Shown: positions 24,996-34,517, counted from the first letter of the stretch. The stretch: DNA of 64,000 bases from Salaquimonas sp041736675 (GCA_041736675.1 JBGSTD010000061.1:1-64000); one strand, 5' to 3'. Notes: generated by a model not told the origin, from the sequence alone. Made by a program: numbers and translations.

Positions 24996-26447
24996 CTATC
25001 CGCCGGTTACCAGTTTCACTTTGGTTCCCGCTTGCGGAATTTGTCCCGCAGAAAGCCCGTTGAGCACCTGAAAGGTTCTTAGCCCGTTTGTTGTCCCCTT
25101 CATACGGGCTGACAAGGTCGCCAGGGTATCGTTTGGCGACACAGTAACGACACTGATCTGCAAGGGTTGCAGTGCCTGCTTTTCAGCTTCGCTCATCTTG
25201 CGAAAGCTGCGCGTAATACCTTGCGAAGTGCTGTCAATGGCCGCTGAATTAGGGGGGCCGGCGGTAATAAAACGGTAGACCTGCCGCTCGACCTGAATGA
25301 CGCGGATCGAAAAACGCCAGCTTCCTCCACTTGCCTGGGCAGAGGCAATCGGCAACCCGTTCAAATTGTCCGTTTGAATGCTGCTTTCATCAAGACCCTT
25401 AACCCATCCGCTCTTGAGATACGTTTCAAGGGTTTGCCCGGCTGGCAGCACCGCCGCATCAAAACGTGTCGCCATGTCTCCAGGGCTGGATATGACCACG
25501 GCTGTTGCCTGATTTTCGATTTTTGAGCCGGGTGGCGCTTCAAAGGTGATACCAAGTCCCCGATGCGAAAAACGGTTGCCGCGAACAAAGCCTTCTTCGG
25601 CGCTGTCACCGAACAAAAGCCCGTCAATACCCTTGAGATAACGCTCATGATCAGCTTCGATGTTTCCAGGGGCTCCAAAGAAGCGCGCGTGCCGCCTTGC
25701 CAACTCGATGCGCTGGGGCGTTGCAGGATGGCTGGACAAGAATGCAGTGTCACCAAATTTCACATCGTTACCGGAAACAAAACTCTTGTAGGCTTGCATC
25801 GTCTCCAAAAACCTTGCGGCAGCGTATGGATCAAAACCTGCATCACCAAGGGTTCGAATACCGACAGCATCAGCCTGCAGTTCCTGGTCCTGCGAAAATT
25901 CTGCCAGCTTCAACTGATTGGCAGCAAGGGCAACACGTCCGGCAATATTGTCACCTAAAACCTCGGAAACCACTTCCTGGCCTATTTCCGTTGATTCCTG
26001 CTTCCTGCTGCGCAGGATTGCATGGTTGGAGCCAACATGTGCCATCTCATGGGCTATGACCCCGGCCAGTTCGGAAGAATCATTTGCCAGCGCAAGAAGG
26101 CCACGCGTCACGTAGAGATATCCACCGGGCAGAGCGAAGGCATTGACCTTTGGCGTGTTCAAAATGGTTATCTTGTAGATTTGTTGCTTGTCCTGCGAAG
26201 CGCTGACCAAACGTCCGACAACAACGGCAAGAAGCGTTTCGGCATTCTTGTTGCGGTACTCACCGCCGTATTTCGCCAGAACAACAGGATGTTCCCGCTC
26301 CCCGATCTTACCCTGGGGATCTTCGGTCTTGAGAAAACTTGTCGAATGGGATGAAGGTGCCGCATCCTCCAGTGACTTGGAAAGGGTGCAGCCCTGCAAG
26401 GGGACAAACGCCAACGCAATCGCAGCCATCGTCAGGCGCGCGCGCAT
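24996..26447 (-). CDS. M48 family lipoprotein zinc metalloprotease, BepA-like
   Basis: 483 residues from the ATG at 26447; a TTG at 26480 would add 11. The lipobox ends PLQGC (Cys 20), so it is a periplasmic lipoprotein. The catalytic zinc motif is VIAHEMAH (His near 133 and 137) with the third ligand region QELQADAVGIRTL. The rest has helical segments (DPYAAARFLETMQAY) and SSHPATPQRIELARR, common in BepA/LoiP type M48 proteins that handle outer-membrane protein quality control. The C-terminus, SPNDTLATLSARMKGT to GTKVKLVTGG, resembles a LysM-like repeat that could bind peptidoglycan. It is convergent with rpoH and is a separate unit. Confidence 0.87.
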   Translation of the reverse strand: MRARLTMAAIALAFVPLQGCTLSKSLEDAAPSSHSTSFLKTEDPQGKIGEREHPVVLAKYGGEYRNKNAETLLAVVVGRLVSASQDKQQIYKITILNTPKVNAFALPGGYLYVTRGLLALANDSSELAGVIAHEMAHVGSNHAILRSRKQESTEIGQEVVSEVLGDNIAGRVALAANQLKLAEFSQDQELQADAVGIRTLGDAGFDPYAAARFLETMQAYKSFVSGNDVKFGDTAFLSSHPATPQRIELARRHARFFGAPGNIEADHERYLKGIDGLLFGDSAEEGFVRGNRFSHRGLGITFEAPPGSKIENQATAVVISSPGDMATRFDAAVLPAGQTLETYLKSGWVKGLDESSIQTDNLNGLPIASAQASGGSWRFSIRVIQVERQVYRFITAGPPNSAAIDSTSQGITRSFRKMSEAEKQALQPLQISVVTVSPNDTLATLSARMKGTTNGLRTFQVLNGLSAGQIPQAGTKVKLVTGG

Positions 26448-26553
26448 ATTTCTCAATCTGGAAATTATGTGAATTGTCAAATTACCCCGAACCGCGTTTT
26501 ATTTGCTTGCCAGGCCATCAAGATAGTCGAGAATGTGGCGAAACCACGCCGCA

Positions 26554-27876
26554 TTATAACCCATTAAGCCGATCTGGTCGACCGATGGACGAATATTTCA
26601 GTTTGCTCGAGTCAAATTCGCTCTTTTTGTAGATGTTGCGCAGATCAACAAATACCCCGTCTTTCAAAAGGGATTCGGTGCGCTTTATATCCAGAGCCCT
26701 GAACTGATCCCATTCGGTAACAACAACTGCCGCATTTGCCCCGTCCATACAGTCATAGGCATCCTTGCAGTAAGTTACATTCTTCAAAAACCGCTTCGCT
26801 TCTTCCATGCCTTCGGGATCATAGGCGCGCACCTTTGCCCCGAGTTTCTGCAACCCGTTGACGATGACAATACTCGCCGACTCGCGCATGTCATCGGTAT
26901 TAGGCTTGAATGTCAGACCCAAAATGGCAATTGTCTTGCCTTTGACTGTACCGTCACAAGCCTTGACGATCCGCTCAACCATCGATTTCTTGCGCTTCCT
27001 GTTGGAAGTAACAACCGTGTCGACAATCGTGACCGGTGCGCCAAAATCCCTCGCTGTCTTTGACAAGGCCAATGTGTCTTTGGGAAAACACGACCCGCCA
27101 TAACCCGGTCCCGCATGAAGGAATTTTGATCCGATCCTGTTATCAAGGCCAATCCCTTTGGCAACTTGCTGGACATCGGCACCGACAGCATCGCATAAAT
27201 CGGAGATTTCGTTGATGAAGCCGATTTTCACTGCAAGAAATGCGTTCGCGGCATATTTGATCAGCTCTGCCGTGCGCCGCTCGGTAATGATCAATGGCGT
27301 TTCATTTAGATAAAGTGGACGATACAGCATCTTGAGTGCGTTGGCCGCGTTTTCGCTATTGGTTCCAACCACAATCCGGTCCGGCCGTTTGAAATCATTG
27401 ATCGCTGCGCCTTCGCGCAAAAATTCCGGGTTGGAAGCAACATCAAATCTGGCTGTTGGCGCAATACGGCGAATGATCGCTTCGACTTCATCGCCTGTCC
27501 CGACTGGTACAGTCGATTTGGTTACAATCACTGTATAGTCGTTCAGCAGTGGGGCTATCTCTTCGGCTACAGCGTAGACATATTGAAGATCCGCATGGCC
27601 ACTGCCGCGGCGCGCGGGCGTTCCGACTGCGATGAAAACAATGTCGGCCTGCCCTACCGATTTTCCGGTTTCCGTCGAAAAAACCAGACGTCCGGCGGCA
27701 ACATTTTTTTCGACCAGTTCATCAAGACCAGGCTCAAAAATCGGCATGATGCCTTTGTTCAGCGCATCAATCTTGTCTACATTATTGTCAACACAGATAA
27801 CATGATGACCAAAATCGGCAAAACAGGCACCCGATACCAGACCCACATATCCGGTCCCGATCATGACAACGCGCAT
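26554..27876 (-). CDS. ugd: UDP-glucose 6-dehydrogenase
   Basis: 440 residues. It oxidises UDP-glucose to UDP-glucuronate with two NAD+, giving the precursor for capsule, exopolysaccharide and LPS sugars. Visible are the N-terminal Rossmann motif MIGTGYVGLVSGACF, the catalytic cysteine in GGSCFPKDT, and the C-terminal UDP-binding domain with GLTFKPNTDDMRESAS. It is a single-gene unit: the next upstream gene, tetR, is divergent with 497 bases between. Rhizobial homologs are called rkpK; I use the general name. Confidence 0.94.
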   Translation of the reverse strand: MRVVMIGTGYVGLVSGACFADFGHHVICVDNNVDKIDALNKGIMPIFEPGLDELVEKNVAAGRLVFSTETGKSVGQADIVFIAVGTPARRGSGHADLQYVYAVAEEIAPLLNDYTVIVTKSTVPVGTGDEVEAIIRRIAPTARFDVASNPEFLREGAAINDFKRPDRIVVGTNSENAANALKMLYRPLYLNETPLIITERRTAELIKYAANAFLAVKIGFINEISDLCDAVGADVQQVAKGIGLDNRIGSKFLHAGPGYGGSCFPKDTLALSKTARDFGAPVTIVDTVVTSNRKRKKSMVERIVKACDGTVKGKTIAILGLTFKPNTDDMRESASIVIVNGLQKLGAKVRAYDPEGMEEAKRFLKNVTYCKDAYDCMDGANAAVVVTEWDQFRALDIKRTESLLKDGVFVDLRNIYKKSEFDSSKLKYSSIGRPDRLNGL

Positions 27877-28265
27877 AAGAAAACTCCACGATAGACTTTG
27901 TTACAGCCATCGCCATCGCCCTTGACCACGCCTGCTGGACGCAAGTGACTAAAGAACTCGCAACACTTTCGCAAGAAAGAAACAATTTCTGGCAAACTGC
28001 CCGCAGGCCATGCCTTCGTTGATATCTGTAAAACCAGATACAAACACGACCAGTTGAGACTTTTTAAACACATGTGTGGCAAACAGGCTCGGCAATCACT
28101 ACATCACTTCGAACACATTTCCGCTACCAATCAACCCCTTGCACTTGCGCAGTCCTGATCAATTGAGTTCAGCCCTTCGACTTTGCACTCGTGTCTTTGG
28201 CAAGACCCGGCCTTTTTCAGTAATGAAAATTGATCGGCACAAACTATGAAACAACGGATTCTCCC
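27877..28265. other. Non-coding gap between ugd and the tetR promoter
   Basis: About 390 bases of the 497-base divergent gap. No reading frame with a ribosome site, no tRNA and no recognised riboswitch is seen. It must contain the ugd promoter and leader on the minus strand. Only short chance dyads were noticed. Confidence 0.5.
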
Positions 28266-28294
28266 TTGTGAATGAACGTTCATTCGCATATAAG
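28266..28294 (+). promoter_or_regulatory. Promoter of the tetR-RND operon
   Basis: TTGTGA (28266-28271), 17 bases, TATAAG (28289-28294). The 17-base spacer contains almost all of a perfect palindrome, so repression by blocking polymerase is expected. The spacing and the fit of the -10 box are good; not tested. Confidence 0.65.
28270..28285. promoter_or_regulatory. Perfect 16-bp palindromic operator, likely TetR site
   Basis: GAATGAACGTTCATTC is identical to its own complement. It lies inside the spacer of the promoter above, about 90 bases before tetR, and resembles the palindromic sites bound by TetR-family repressors of efflux pumps. The obvious binder is the adjacent regulator, giving autorepression and control of the pump. 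Confidence 0.7.
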
Positions 28295-28373
28295 CCTATT
28301 CTTTAAATGTGCCCACAGGCAATTGAAACAAGTAATGGATGCCAGCAATGGCTGTCAGTAGTGGTTTTTCGAA

Positions 28374-29075
28374 ATGAGCGAAGAAAACTCCGACAAGATT
28401 AGCGAAATTCTCAGCCGTATTGGCTGCATTTTTGCTCGCGAAGGATTTGACGGCGCCTCTATGCAGCAACTGGCAAAAGCGGCTGACATGAGTGTCGGCA
28501 ACTTTTATCGGTATTTCAGCTCCAAGGACGACATTATCCGCGCGATTGTTGATGCAAACCTGCAGCACATGGAAGCTGACTTTCAGAAAGTTGCGAACGC
28601 CAGCAATCATGCCGAGGCGCTATACGGCCTGATACGCAACCGCGTTATGTCTACCTGCCGCGAAGAGGCAGCCCTTTGGGCAGAAATTCAGGCTGCCGGT
28701 TTTCGCAGTCCGTTTATCCGCGATTTGTCGGTTCGTATGGAAACAAAGGTAAAGTCCTATCTGTTGGCTTTGATGGAAAATATCAAGCCGTCACAATCGC
28801 CTGATAACCTTTCAGAAATGGAATTGCGCGCAGACATGCTGATTCTGGTGGTCAAGGCGCTTGCCATGAAGCAAGCCAGCCTTAAATCTCCTGGAAATGG
28901 TGCCGGACACAATCCTGCACTGGTCGATTTCGCAATTCGCGGAGCAATCGGCAACTTTTTGTCGGGATCAGGCGCCATGCCCGGCTCAAGCAACGATATT
29001 GCATCCGAAGAAATATTCGACCGCAACATACACAACTCGACTACGAAAGTTTTGGAAAAACCAAATGCTAATTAA
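28374..29075 (+). CDS. TetR family transcription regulator
   Basis: 233 residues. The N-terminal helix-turn-helix (about 8-52) is clear: ISEILSRIGCIFAREGFDGA, MQQLAKAADMSVGNFYRYF and SSKDDIIRAIVDA. The C-terminal ligand-binding domain is all helical and specific to itself. An in-frame ATG at 28335 is followed by a stop, so the chosen start is the only one. It most likely represses its own operon through the palindrome at 28270-28285 and responds to an unknown small molecule exported by the pump. Its last 11 bases overlap the adaptor gene in another frame, a sign of translational coupling. Confidence 0.9.
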   Translation: MSEENSDKISEILSRIGCIFAREGFDGASMQQLAKAADMSVGNFYRYFSSKDDIIRAIVDANLQHMEADFQKVANASNHAEALYGLIRNRVMSTCREEAALWAEIQAAGFRSPFIRDLSVRMETKVKSYLLALMENIKPSQSPDNLSEMELRADMLILVVKALAMKQASLKSPGNGAGHNPALVDFAIRGAIGNFLSGSGAMPGSSNDIASEEIFDRNIHNSTTKVLEKPNAN

Positions 29076-30324
29076 TACCGGAAATCGGCTTTCAGCGCAT
29101 AAGCTGCGCAACATCCTTGGTGCTGCAGTCGTCGCCTCCCTCTGCGTCATGCCTGCTGCCGGCGTATTGGCGCAAGAAACAAAGGGCCAGGATGAGACCA
29201 AACAGCTTGTTCCATCAATTTACGTGACGAAGGTCGGCGCTGAACCCATCGCCGACAAGGTTCATGGCTCAGGCCTGATCCGGCCTGTTGAAGAGGTTTA
29301 TGTTCAACCGCAGATCGCAGGAATGGCGGTTAAGGAAAGCATTGTGGAAATCGGCGACCAAGTTGCGCGGGGCAATGTGCTTGCAACGCTCAAGGATGAT
29401 GGTTTGCTCCTTGAAAAGGCAAGATTGAACGCCGTCCTGACACGGTCCAAGGCAACCGTTGCACAACTCGAAGCGGGCGTGCGGGAAGCTGAGGCTAATG
29501 CTGTGGATCCGGCGCTGCAGCTGGAGCGCGCCAAAAAGCTGGTAAAGTCCGGTACCATCGCACAGGCTCAGGTCGACAAGCTTCAGGCTGGGGTTGATGC
29601 AGCCAGGGCACGCGTTAACTCCACAAAGGAAAATCTTGCCGCCGGCAAACTCGATATTGATGTGGCCCAAGCGCAACTGGACGATGTTGAATTGCGCCTG
29701 TCCTATGTCAACATTATTGCCCCGGTCTCAGGTATAGTCGCTTCCAAGTCTGTCAAGGTTGGCGCAATAGCCAACTCACAGGGCGGCCCCCTCTATACCT
29801 TGATAAGGGATGGCAAACTGGAACTGCAGGCTGAATTCTTCGAAGATGACATTGTACGCATAATGCCCGGTCACAAGACATCCATTGCAACTTCTGGCCA
29901 GCGCGAGCCGTTTGCCGGAACTGTTCGTCTGATCGACCCGACGATTGACCCGGCGACACATTTGGGCATTGTCCGCATTGATGTCGACAATCCGGAAAAA
30001 ATACGCTCCGGCATGTTTGCAGAGGTTGTTGTTACCATTGCAGAGAAATCAGCGCTGGTTGTTCCCCTCTCCACCCTAACAACCAACGACCGGGGTACAT
30101 CGGTTCTAAAGGTTAGTGGCGGGCGGATTAGAATGACTTCGGTCGAGACGGGAATAGAAACCGACGGCAAGGTGGAAATCGTATCCGGTCTCAGTGAAGG
30201 CGACCTGATTGTCACCAAAGCAGGCGCTTTCGTCAGGGATGGAGATGCGGTCAACCCGGTTCTCGAAGAAGCAAACGCAATCGATGACAAGTCGGTCTCA
30301 GCCTTGCAAAAACAAGCGCAATAG
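29065..30324 (+). CDS. RND efflux periplasmic adaptor (HlyD/AcrA type)
   Basis: 419 residues from the ATG at 29065, which has GGAAAA upstream; the frame is open further up but overlaps tetR. A Sec signal peptide (LGAAVVASLCVMPAAGVLAQ) has no lipobox, so the adaptor is probably soluble in the periplasm or uncleaved. The AcrA pattern is present: first lipoyl half EEVYVQPQIAGMAVKESI, coiled-coil hairpin (about 105-200), second half IIAPVSGIVASKSVKVGAIA, then beta-barrel and membrane-proximal domains (GMFAEVVVTIAEKS). It joins the RND permease to an outer-membrane channel; none is encoded nearby. Confidence 0.9.
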   Translation: MLINTGNRLSAHKLRNILGAAVVASLCVMPAAGVLAQETKGQDETKQLVPSIYVTKVGAEPIADKVHGSGLIRPVEEVYVQPQIAGMAVKESIVEIGDQVARGNVLATLKDDGLLLEKARLNAVLTRSKATVAQLEAGVREAEANAVDPALQLERAKKLVKSGTIAQAQVDKLQAGVDAARARVNSTKENLAAGKLDIDVAQAQLDDVELRLSYVNIIAPVSGIVASKSVKVGAIANSQGGPLYTLIRDGKLELQAEFFEDDIVRIMPGHKTSIATSGQREPFAGTVRLIDPTIDPATHLGIVRIDVDNPEKIRSGMFAEVVVTIAEKSALVVPLSTLTTNDRGTSVLKVSGGRIRMTSVETGIETDGKVEIVSGLSEGDLIVTKAGAFVRDGDAVNPVLEEANAIDDKSVSALQKQAQ

Positions 30325-30343
30325 CAGCTAACAGGATTTGAAC

Positions 30344-33300
30344 ATGAACTTTTCTGCCTGGTCCATCCGCAATCCGATTGCTCCGCTGCTGGCATTTGCA
30401 CTGCTGCTGTTTCTCGGTTTGCAATCCTTTTTCAGCCTGCCAATCACGCGCTTCCCCAACATTGATGTGCCAGTGGTATCGATCTTCGTTGCCCAAAGTG
30501 GTGCTGCGCCTGCGGAAATGGAAAAGCAGGTTACCAAGGAGATTGAGGACGCGGTGGCCGGTATCACCGGCGTTAAAAATATTACATCCACGATAAATGA
30601 CGGCGTATCCTCCACCGGCGTTGAATTTCGCATGGAAATTCCTTCGTCACAGGCAGTTCAGGACGTCAAGGATGCGATTGACAAGATCAGGAGCAACCTT
30701 CCAGCCGACATTGAAGCACCGATCGTTTCCAAGATTGATGTTGCCGGACAGGCAATCCAGACGTTTTCCGTGTCATCCAAAAACATGACCCTCGAGGAGC
30801 TTTCCTGGTTTGTTGATGACACCATCAAGCGCGCGCTGCAGGGCAAGCCCGGAATTGGACAAATTGACCGATATGGCGGCGCCAAACGCGAATTGCGCGT
30901 CGAGCTTGATCCGCTGAAGCTGAAAGCATTTGGCGTTTCGGCAGGACAGATCAGCCAGCAGTTGAAAGCGGTCAATATCGACCTTGGCTCGGGTCGCGGC
31001 AAGATCGACAACAGGGAACAGGCCATCCGCACTTTGGGTGATGTGTCCTCCCTCGACAAGCTTTCCCGCACAGTGCTTTCCTTGCCGAATGGTACGCGTG
31101 TCATGCTTGCCGATATCGGCAAAGTGATCGACACCTATGAGGAGCCACGCTCGTTCTCGCGCTACAACGGTGACCAGGTGGTTTCCTTCGCGGTTTTCCG
31201 CACCAAGGGGTCCAGCGAAGTCACGGTGGCAAACACGGTCGAAAGCGTATTGACCGACATCGAGACACGTTATCCTGACGTAAAAATCCAGTTGGTCAAT
31301 GACGAGGTCTATTTTACCGAAGGCAATTACGAGTCGGCACTGCACACCATGTTTGAAGGCGCGATCCTCGCGGTTCTTGTTGTCCTTATTTTCCTTCGCA
31401 ACTGGCGTGCCACATTCATTGCTGCCGTTGCATTGCCACTTTCAGCCATTCCCACTTTTTGGGCGATGGACCTTCTGGGCTTTTCGCTCAATCTGATCAG
31501 TTTTCTCGCAATCACTCTGGCGACCGGTATTCTGGTAGATGACGCCATCGTCGAGATTGAAAACATTGCGCGCCATATCAGGATGGGCAAAACGCCCTAC
31601 CGCGCCGCCATTGAAGCTGCCGATGAAATTGGACTGGCAGTTATCGCGACAACATTCACGATTACCGCAGTCTTCGTGCCGGTATCATTCATGCCAGGTA
31701 TACCGGGGCAATATTTCAAGCAGTTCGGACTGACCGTCGCCATTGCCGTGATGTTCTCGCTGCTTGTCGCCCGGTTGATCACGCCATTGATGGCAGCCTA
31801 TCTGATGAGGCCAAAGGATGCTGCTCATGAAGACGACGGCCACGAAGGCTACCTGACCGGTCTTTATACCAGAATCATCAAGGTCACCCTGCGCTGGCGG
31901 TACATGACACTGCTGTTCGCCTTCCTGACGCTGGCGGGCTCGCTTTATGCCATGGTACAGATTCCAGGCAGCTTCATACCGCCGGATGATACTTCACGCA
32001 TCATCGCAAGTATTGAACTTCCACCCGGTTCAACGCTGGCCGATACGGATGTTGCGACCGAAAAGGTACGCCAGATCGCATCAGAACTTGATGGGGTGCA
32101 GGATGTATTTGTCCTTGGCGGTTCATCGCCAACAGGTGAATCCGACGTGCGCCGTGCGTCTGTCAATGTGATGCTCGAACGGCGCGAACATTCGCTTTAC
32201 AAGAAGAGCATGAATCTTCTCATCTCTGGAATACCGTTTGTCGATTACTTCGTATCGCCCTACGAATACACCGGTCGAACACGTCCCCAATCGGAAGTTG
32301 AGCAGGAGCTTTTCAGAAAGCTGTCAAGCCTTCCCGACATGCGTGCCTTCAAACTCAACGACCGCGGTGAACGTGACATCTCCTACAATATTTTGTCGGA
32401 CAATGATGCGGATTTGAACAGTGCAGTAGCTACCCTTGAAGGCCAGTTGCGCTCTGAACCCTTGCTGACCGGCGTAAGTTCCGAGGGTGCTTTGCCAAGG
32501 CCTGAAATTCAGGTGATCCCGCGGGATGACGAAGCCGCCCGCCTTGGCATTACCACTGCACAGATCTCGAAAGTTGTTCTGGTTGCAACAATGGGTGATG
32601 CCAGCGCCGCACTGGCGAAATCATCGCTCGACGGGCGCATGATCCCGATCCGGGTTCAGGCAAGCTATGACCTGCGCAGCAAGTTGAGTTCGTTGCGGGA
32701 CTTGCGCATTCCGGCCGCAAACGGTACTTCGGTTCCATTGTCCGCAATTGCCGATATCAAGGTTTCCGAAGGCGCCAGCACAATCAAGCGGTTCAACAGG
32801 GAGCGTCGGGCTGAAATCGGTGCTGGCCTTCCCGCTGGGGTCGCTCTCAATACGGCAACGACACGTTTTCAGGAGATTGTTGACGCAGCGAAACTTCCGG
32901 CCTCTGTTCGTGTTGCGCCTGCTGGGGATGCGGAAATACAAAAGGAACTCAGCATTAGCTTTGGCAATGCCATGCTGATGGGCCTGTTCCTGGTCCTGAC
33001 TGTGCTGATCCTTCTTTTCAAGGATGTCATTCAGCCATTCACCATCCTGTTCTCGCTGCCTCTGGCTATCGGCGGTGTTGCAGCGGCGCTGATTATCACC
33101 AGCAACCCGGTCTCGATGCCTGTACTGATCGGTATCTTGATGCTGATGGGCATTGTAACCAAGAATGCGATTTTGCTGATCGATTTTGCCATTGAAAAAG
33201 TGCGTGAGGGCATGAACCGCCATGAAGCAATGATTGATGCGGGGCGCAAACGTGCCCAGCCAATTATAATGACTTCGATTGCAATGTCTGCCGGCATGTT

Positions 33301-33697
33301 GCCGTCAGCGATGGGCGTCGGCGAAGGCGGCACGTTCCGCGCACCAATGGCAACCGCAGTTATTGGTGGCATCATTGTCTCCACGGTACTCAGCCTTATT
33401 GTCGTTCCCTCATTCTTCCTGATCATGGATGATCTGTCCAAGGGGCTCGGAAGGTTGTTCAGCCGCTTTATCGGAACCAAGGACATTGAAGAGCCGGTTA
33501 TGGAAGCCGAACAGCTTACCCATGCTGTGGTGCGCGCAGAGAGTGAAATTGATGACCTTAAAAACCGGATCGAACAACTCGAAAAGGAAGCTGAAGCCAG
33601 CGCGAAAACACCTCGATTGAAACTGTTATCCGGCCGCTCAAAGGCTGTATCGCGAGAAGACGACGACAAGGACATGACACCGCTTGCCGCTGAATAA
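30344..33697 (+). CDS. RND efflux pump permease with C-terminal coiled coil
   Basis: 1117 residues from the ATG at 30344, with AGGA seven bases upstream. It is an AcrB/hydrophobe-amphiphile type pump: N-terminal helix (NPIAPLLAFALLLFLGLQSF), large periplasmic loops after helices 1 and 7, and the proton-relay motif GILVDDAIVEIENI in the fourth helix region. The end of the pump domain is TVLSLIVVPSFFLIMDDLSK; after it come about 75 cytoplasmic residues including AESEIDDLKNRIEQLEKEAE, a heptad-like coiled coil, making the protein longer than the usual 1020-1050 residues. Substrate is not evident. No outer-membrane channel gene follows. Confidence 0.92.
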   Translation: MNFSAWSIRNPIAPLLAFALLLFLGLQSFFSLPITRFPNIDVPVVSIFVAQSGAAPAEMEKQVTKEIEDAVAGITGVKNITSTINDGVSSTGVEFRMEIPSSQAVQDVKDAIDKIRSNLPADIEAPIVSKIDVAGQAIQTFSVSSKNMTLEELSWFVDDTIKRALQGKPGIGQIDRYGGAKRELRVELDPLKLKAFGVSAGQISQQLKAVNIDLGSGRGKIDNREQAIRTLGDVSSLDKLSRTVLSLPNGTRVMLADIGKVIDTYEEPRSFSRYNGDQVVSFAVFRTKGSSEVTVANTVESVLTDIETRYPDVKIQLVNDEVYFTEGNYESALHTMFEGAILAVLVVLIFLRNWRATFIAAVALPLSAIPTFWAMDLLGFSLNLISFLAITLATGILVDDAIVEIENIARHIRMGKTPYRAAIEAADEIGLAVIATTFTITAVFVPVSFMPGIPGQYFKQFGLTVAIAVMFSLLVARLITPLMAAYLMRPKDAAHEDDGHEGYLTGLYTRIIKVTLRWRYMTLLFAFLTLAGSLYAMVQIPGSFIPPDDTSRIIASIELPPGSTLADTDVATEKVRQIASELDGVQDVFVLGGSSPTGESDVRRASVNVMLERREHSLYKKSMNLLISGIPFVDYFVSPYEYTGRTRPQSEVEQELFRKLSSLPDMRAFKLNDRGERDISYNILSDNDADLNSAVATLEGQLRSEPLLTGVSSEGALPRPEIQVIPRDDEAARLGITTAQISKVVLVATMGDASAALAKSSLDGRMIPIRVQASYDLRSKLSSLRDLRIPAANGTSVPLSAIADIKVSEGASTIKRFNRERRAEIGAGLPAGVALNTATTRFQEIVDAAKLPASVRVAPAGDAEIQKELSISFGNAMLMGLFLVLTVLILLFKDVIQPFTILFSLPLAIGGVAAALIITSNPVSMPVLIGILMLMGIVTKNAILLIDFAIEKVREGMNRHEAMIDAGRKRAQPIIMTSIAMSAGMLPSAMGVGEGGTFRAPMATAVIGGIIVSTVLSLIVVPSFFLIMDDLSKGLGRLFSRFIGTKDIEEPVMEAEQLTHAVVRAESEIDDLKNRIEQLEKEAEASAKTPRLKLLSGRSKAVSREDDDKDMTPLAAE

Positions 33698-33718
33698 TAT
33701 CTACTCACGATGCATACC

Positions 33719-33741
33719 GTTCCGGCGTCAGCCGCCGGAAC
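33719..33741 (+). terminator. Stem-loop after the RND permease gene
   Basis: Perfect 9-base-pair stem GTTCCGGCG / CGCCGGAAC with loop TCAGC, 21 bases past the stop. No T-run follows directly, so termination may be rho-dependent, or the stem may protect the mRNA end. Confidence 0.45.
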
Positions 33742-33921
33742 ATGACGTTTGAAAAGGCTGATCGTCAACAGACGTTTTTTAGCCAGACAATCACCTGGTA
33801 TTGACAAAGCCTGTCATATTGAAATTTTCAGGATTTGAAATTTCCGAACCTTCTGCTAGACAGGCCCGCGGGTGATGCTTGCAGATTGTGGTCAGGTCCG
33901 GATCCGCAAATCATGATTGAT

Positions 33922-33998
33922 GGTCCCATAGCTCAGCAGGATAGAGCGCAGGATTCCTAATCCTGAGGCCGATGGTTCGAATCCATCTGGGATCACCA
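33922..33998 (+). tRNA. tRNA-Arg, anticodon CCT
   Basis: 77 bases including an encoded CCA. The cloverleaf is complete: acceptor GGTCCCA / TGGGATC (one G-T pair) with discriminator A, D stem GCTC/GAGC, anticodon stem CAGGA/TCCTG with loop TTCCTAA giving anticodon CCT, a five-base variable loop, and T stem GATGG/CCATC with loop TTCGAAT. It reads AGG codons. A perfect -35 hexamer TTGACA at 33801-33806 lies 116 bases upstream, but no clear -10 follows. The RidA gene 14 bases beyond is convergent. Confidence 0.96.
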
Positions 33999-34012
33999 CC
34001 TCTTGTTCAGAA

Positions 34013-34480
34013 TTACCTGACGGCGAAAACCGCCTCGATTTCCACGCAGGCATTGAGCGGCAGTGCGGCAACGCCAACCGCTGCACGGGCATGCACACCG
34101 CGCCCGCCGAGCGCTTGGCCGATAAAATCGGAGGCTCCGTTAACGACCTTGGGATGGTCGGTGTAGTCGGGCATTGAGGCAACAAAACCACCAAGGCGAA
34201 TGCATTGCACGATCCGTTCCAAATCGCCCTCGCAGGCCAGCTTGATCTGCGAAAGAATGTTGATTGCGCATTGACGCGCCGCCAGCGCAGCCTGTTCGGT
34301 TGAGACATCTCTTCCCAAAAGACCTGTATGGGTGAGCTGTCCTGCCTTCAGCGGCAGTTGCCCCGAAACAAAGACCAGATCACCGTGACGCACAAAGCCC
34401 ACATAACTTGCCAGCGGTTTGGGTGGGTCAACAAGCTCAACGCCCATTTCAATCAATCGGGTTTGAATTTCGCCAGCCAT
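34013..34480 (-). CDS. RidA (YjgF/YER057c/UK114) family protein, longer type
   Basis: 155 residues. RidA proteins deaminate reactive enamine/imine intermediates; some members have other or unknown roles. This one is of the longer group whose pattern starts LVDPPKPLASYVGFVRHGDL, followed by VSGQLPLKAGQLTHTGLLG. The arginine thought to bind the substrate carboxylate lies in HARAAVGVAALPLNACVEIE near the C-terminus and is present. It is divergent from soeA with a 200-base gap and convergent with the tRNA. A second, shorter RidA lies at 40.1 kb, on the other side of the soe cluster. Confidence 0.9.
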   Translation of the reverse strand: MAGEIQTRLIEMGVELVDPPKPLASYVGFVRHGDLVFVSGQLPLKAGQLTHTGLLGRDVSTEQAALAARQCAINILSQIKLACEGDLERIVQCIRLGGFVASMPDYTDHPKVVNGASDFIGQALGGRGVHARAAVGVAALPLNACVEIEAVFAVR

Positions 34481-34517
34481 TCCTGCTTCTCCAATATTGT
34501 CTGTAAAACTTTAAAAA

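Noticed and set aside
28150..28170. FNR-like site in the ugd-tetR gap (TGATCAATTGAG)
   Set aside because: It lacks the TTGA-N6-TCAA layout; the palindrome TCAATTGA alone is too short.
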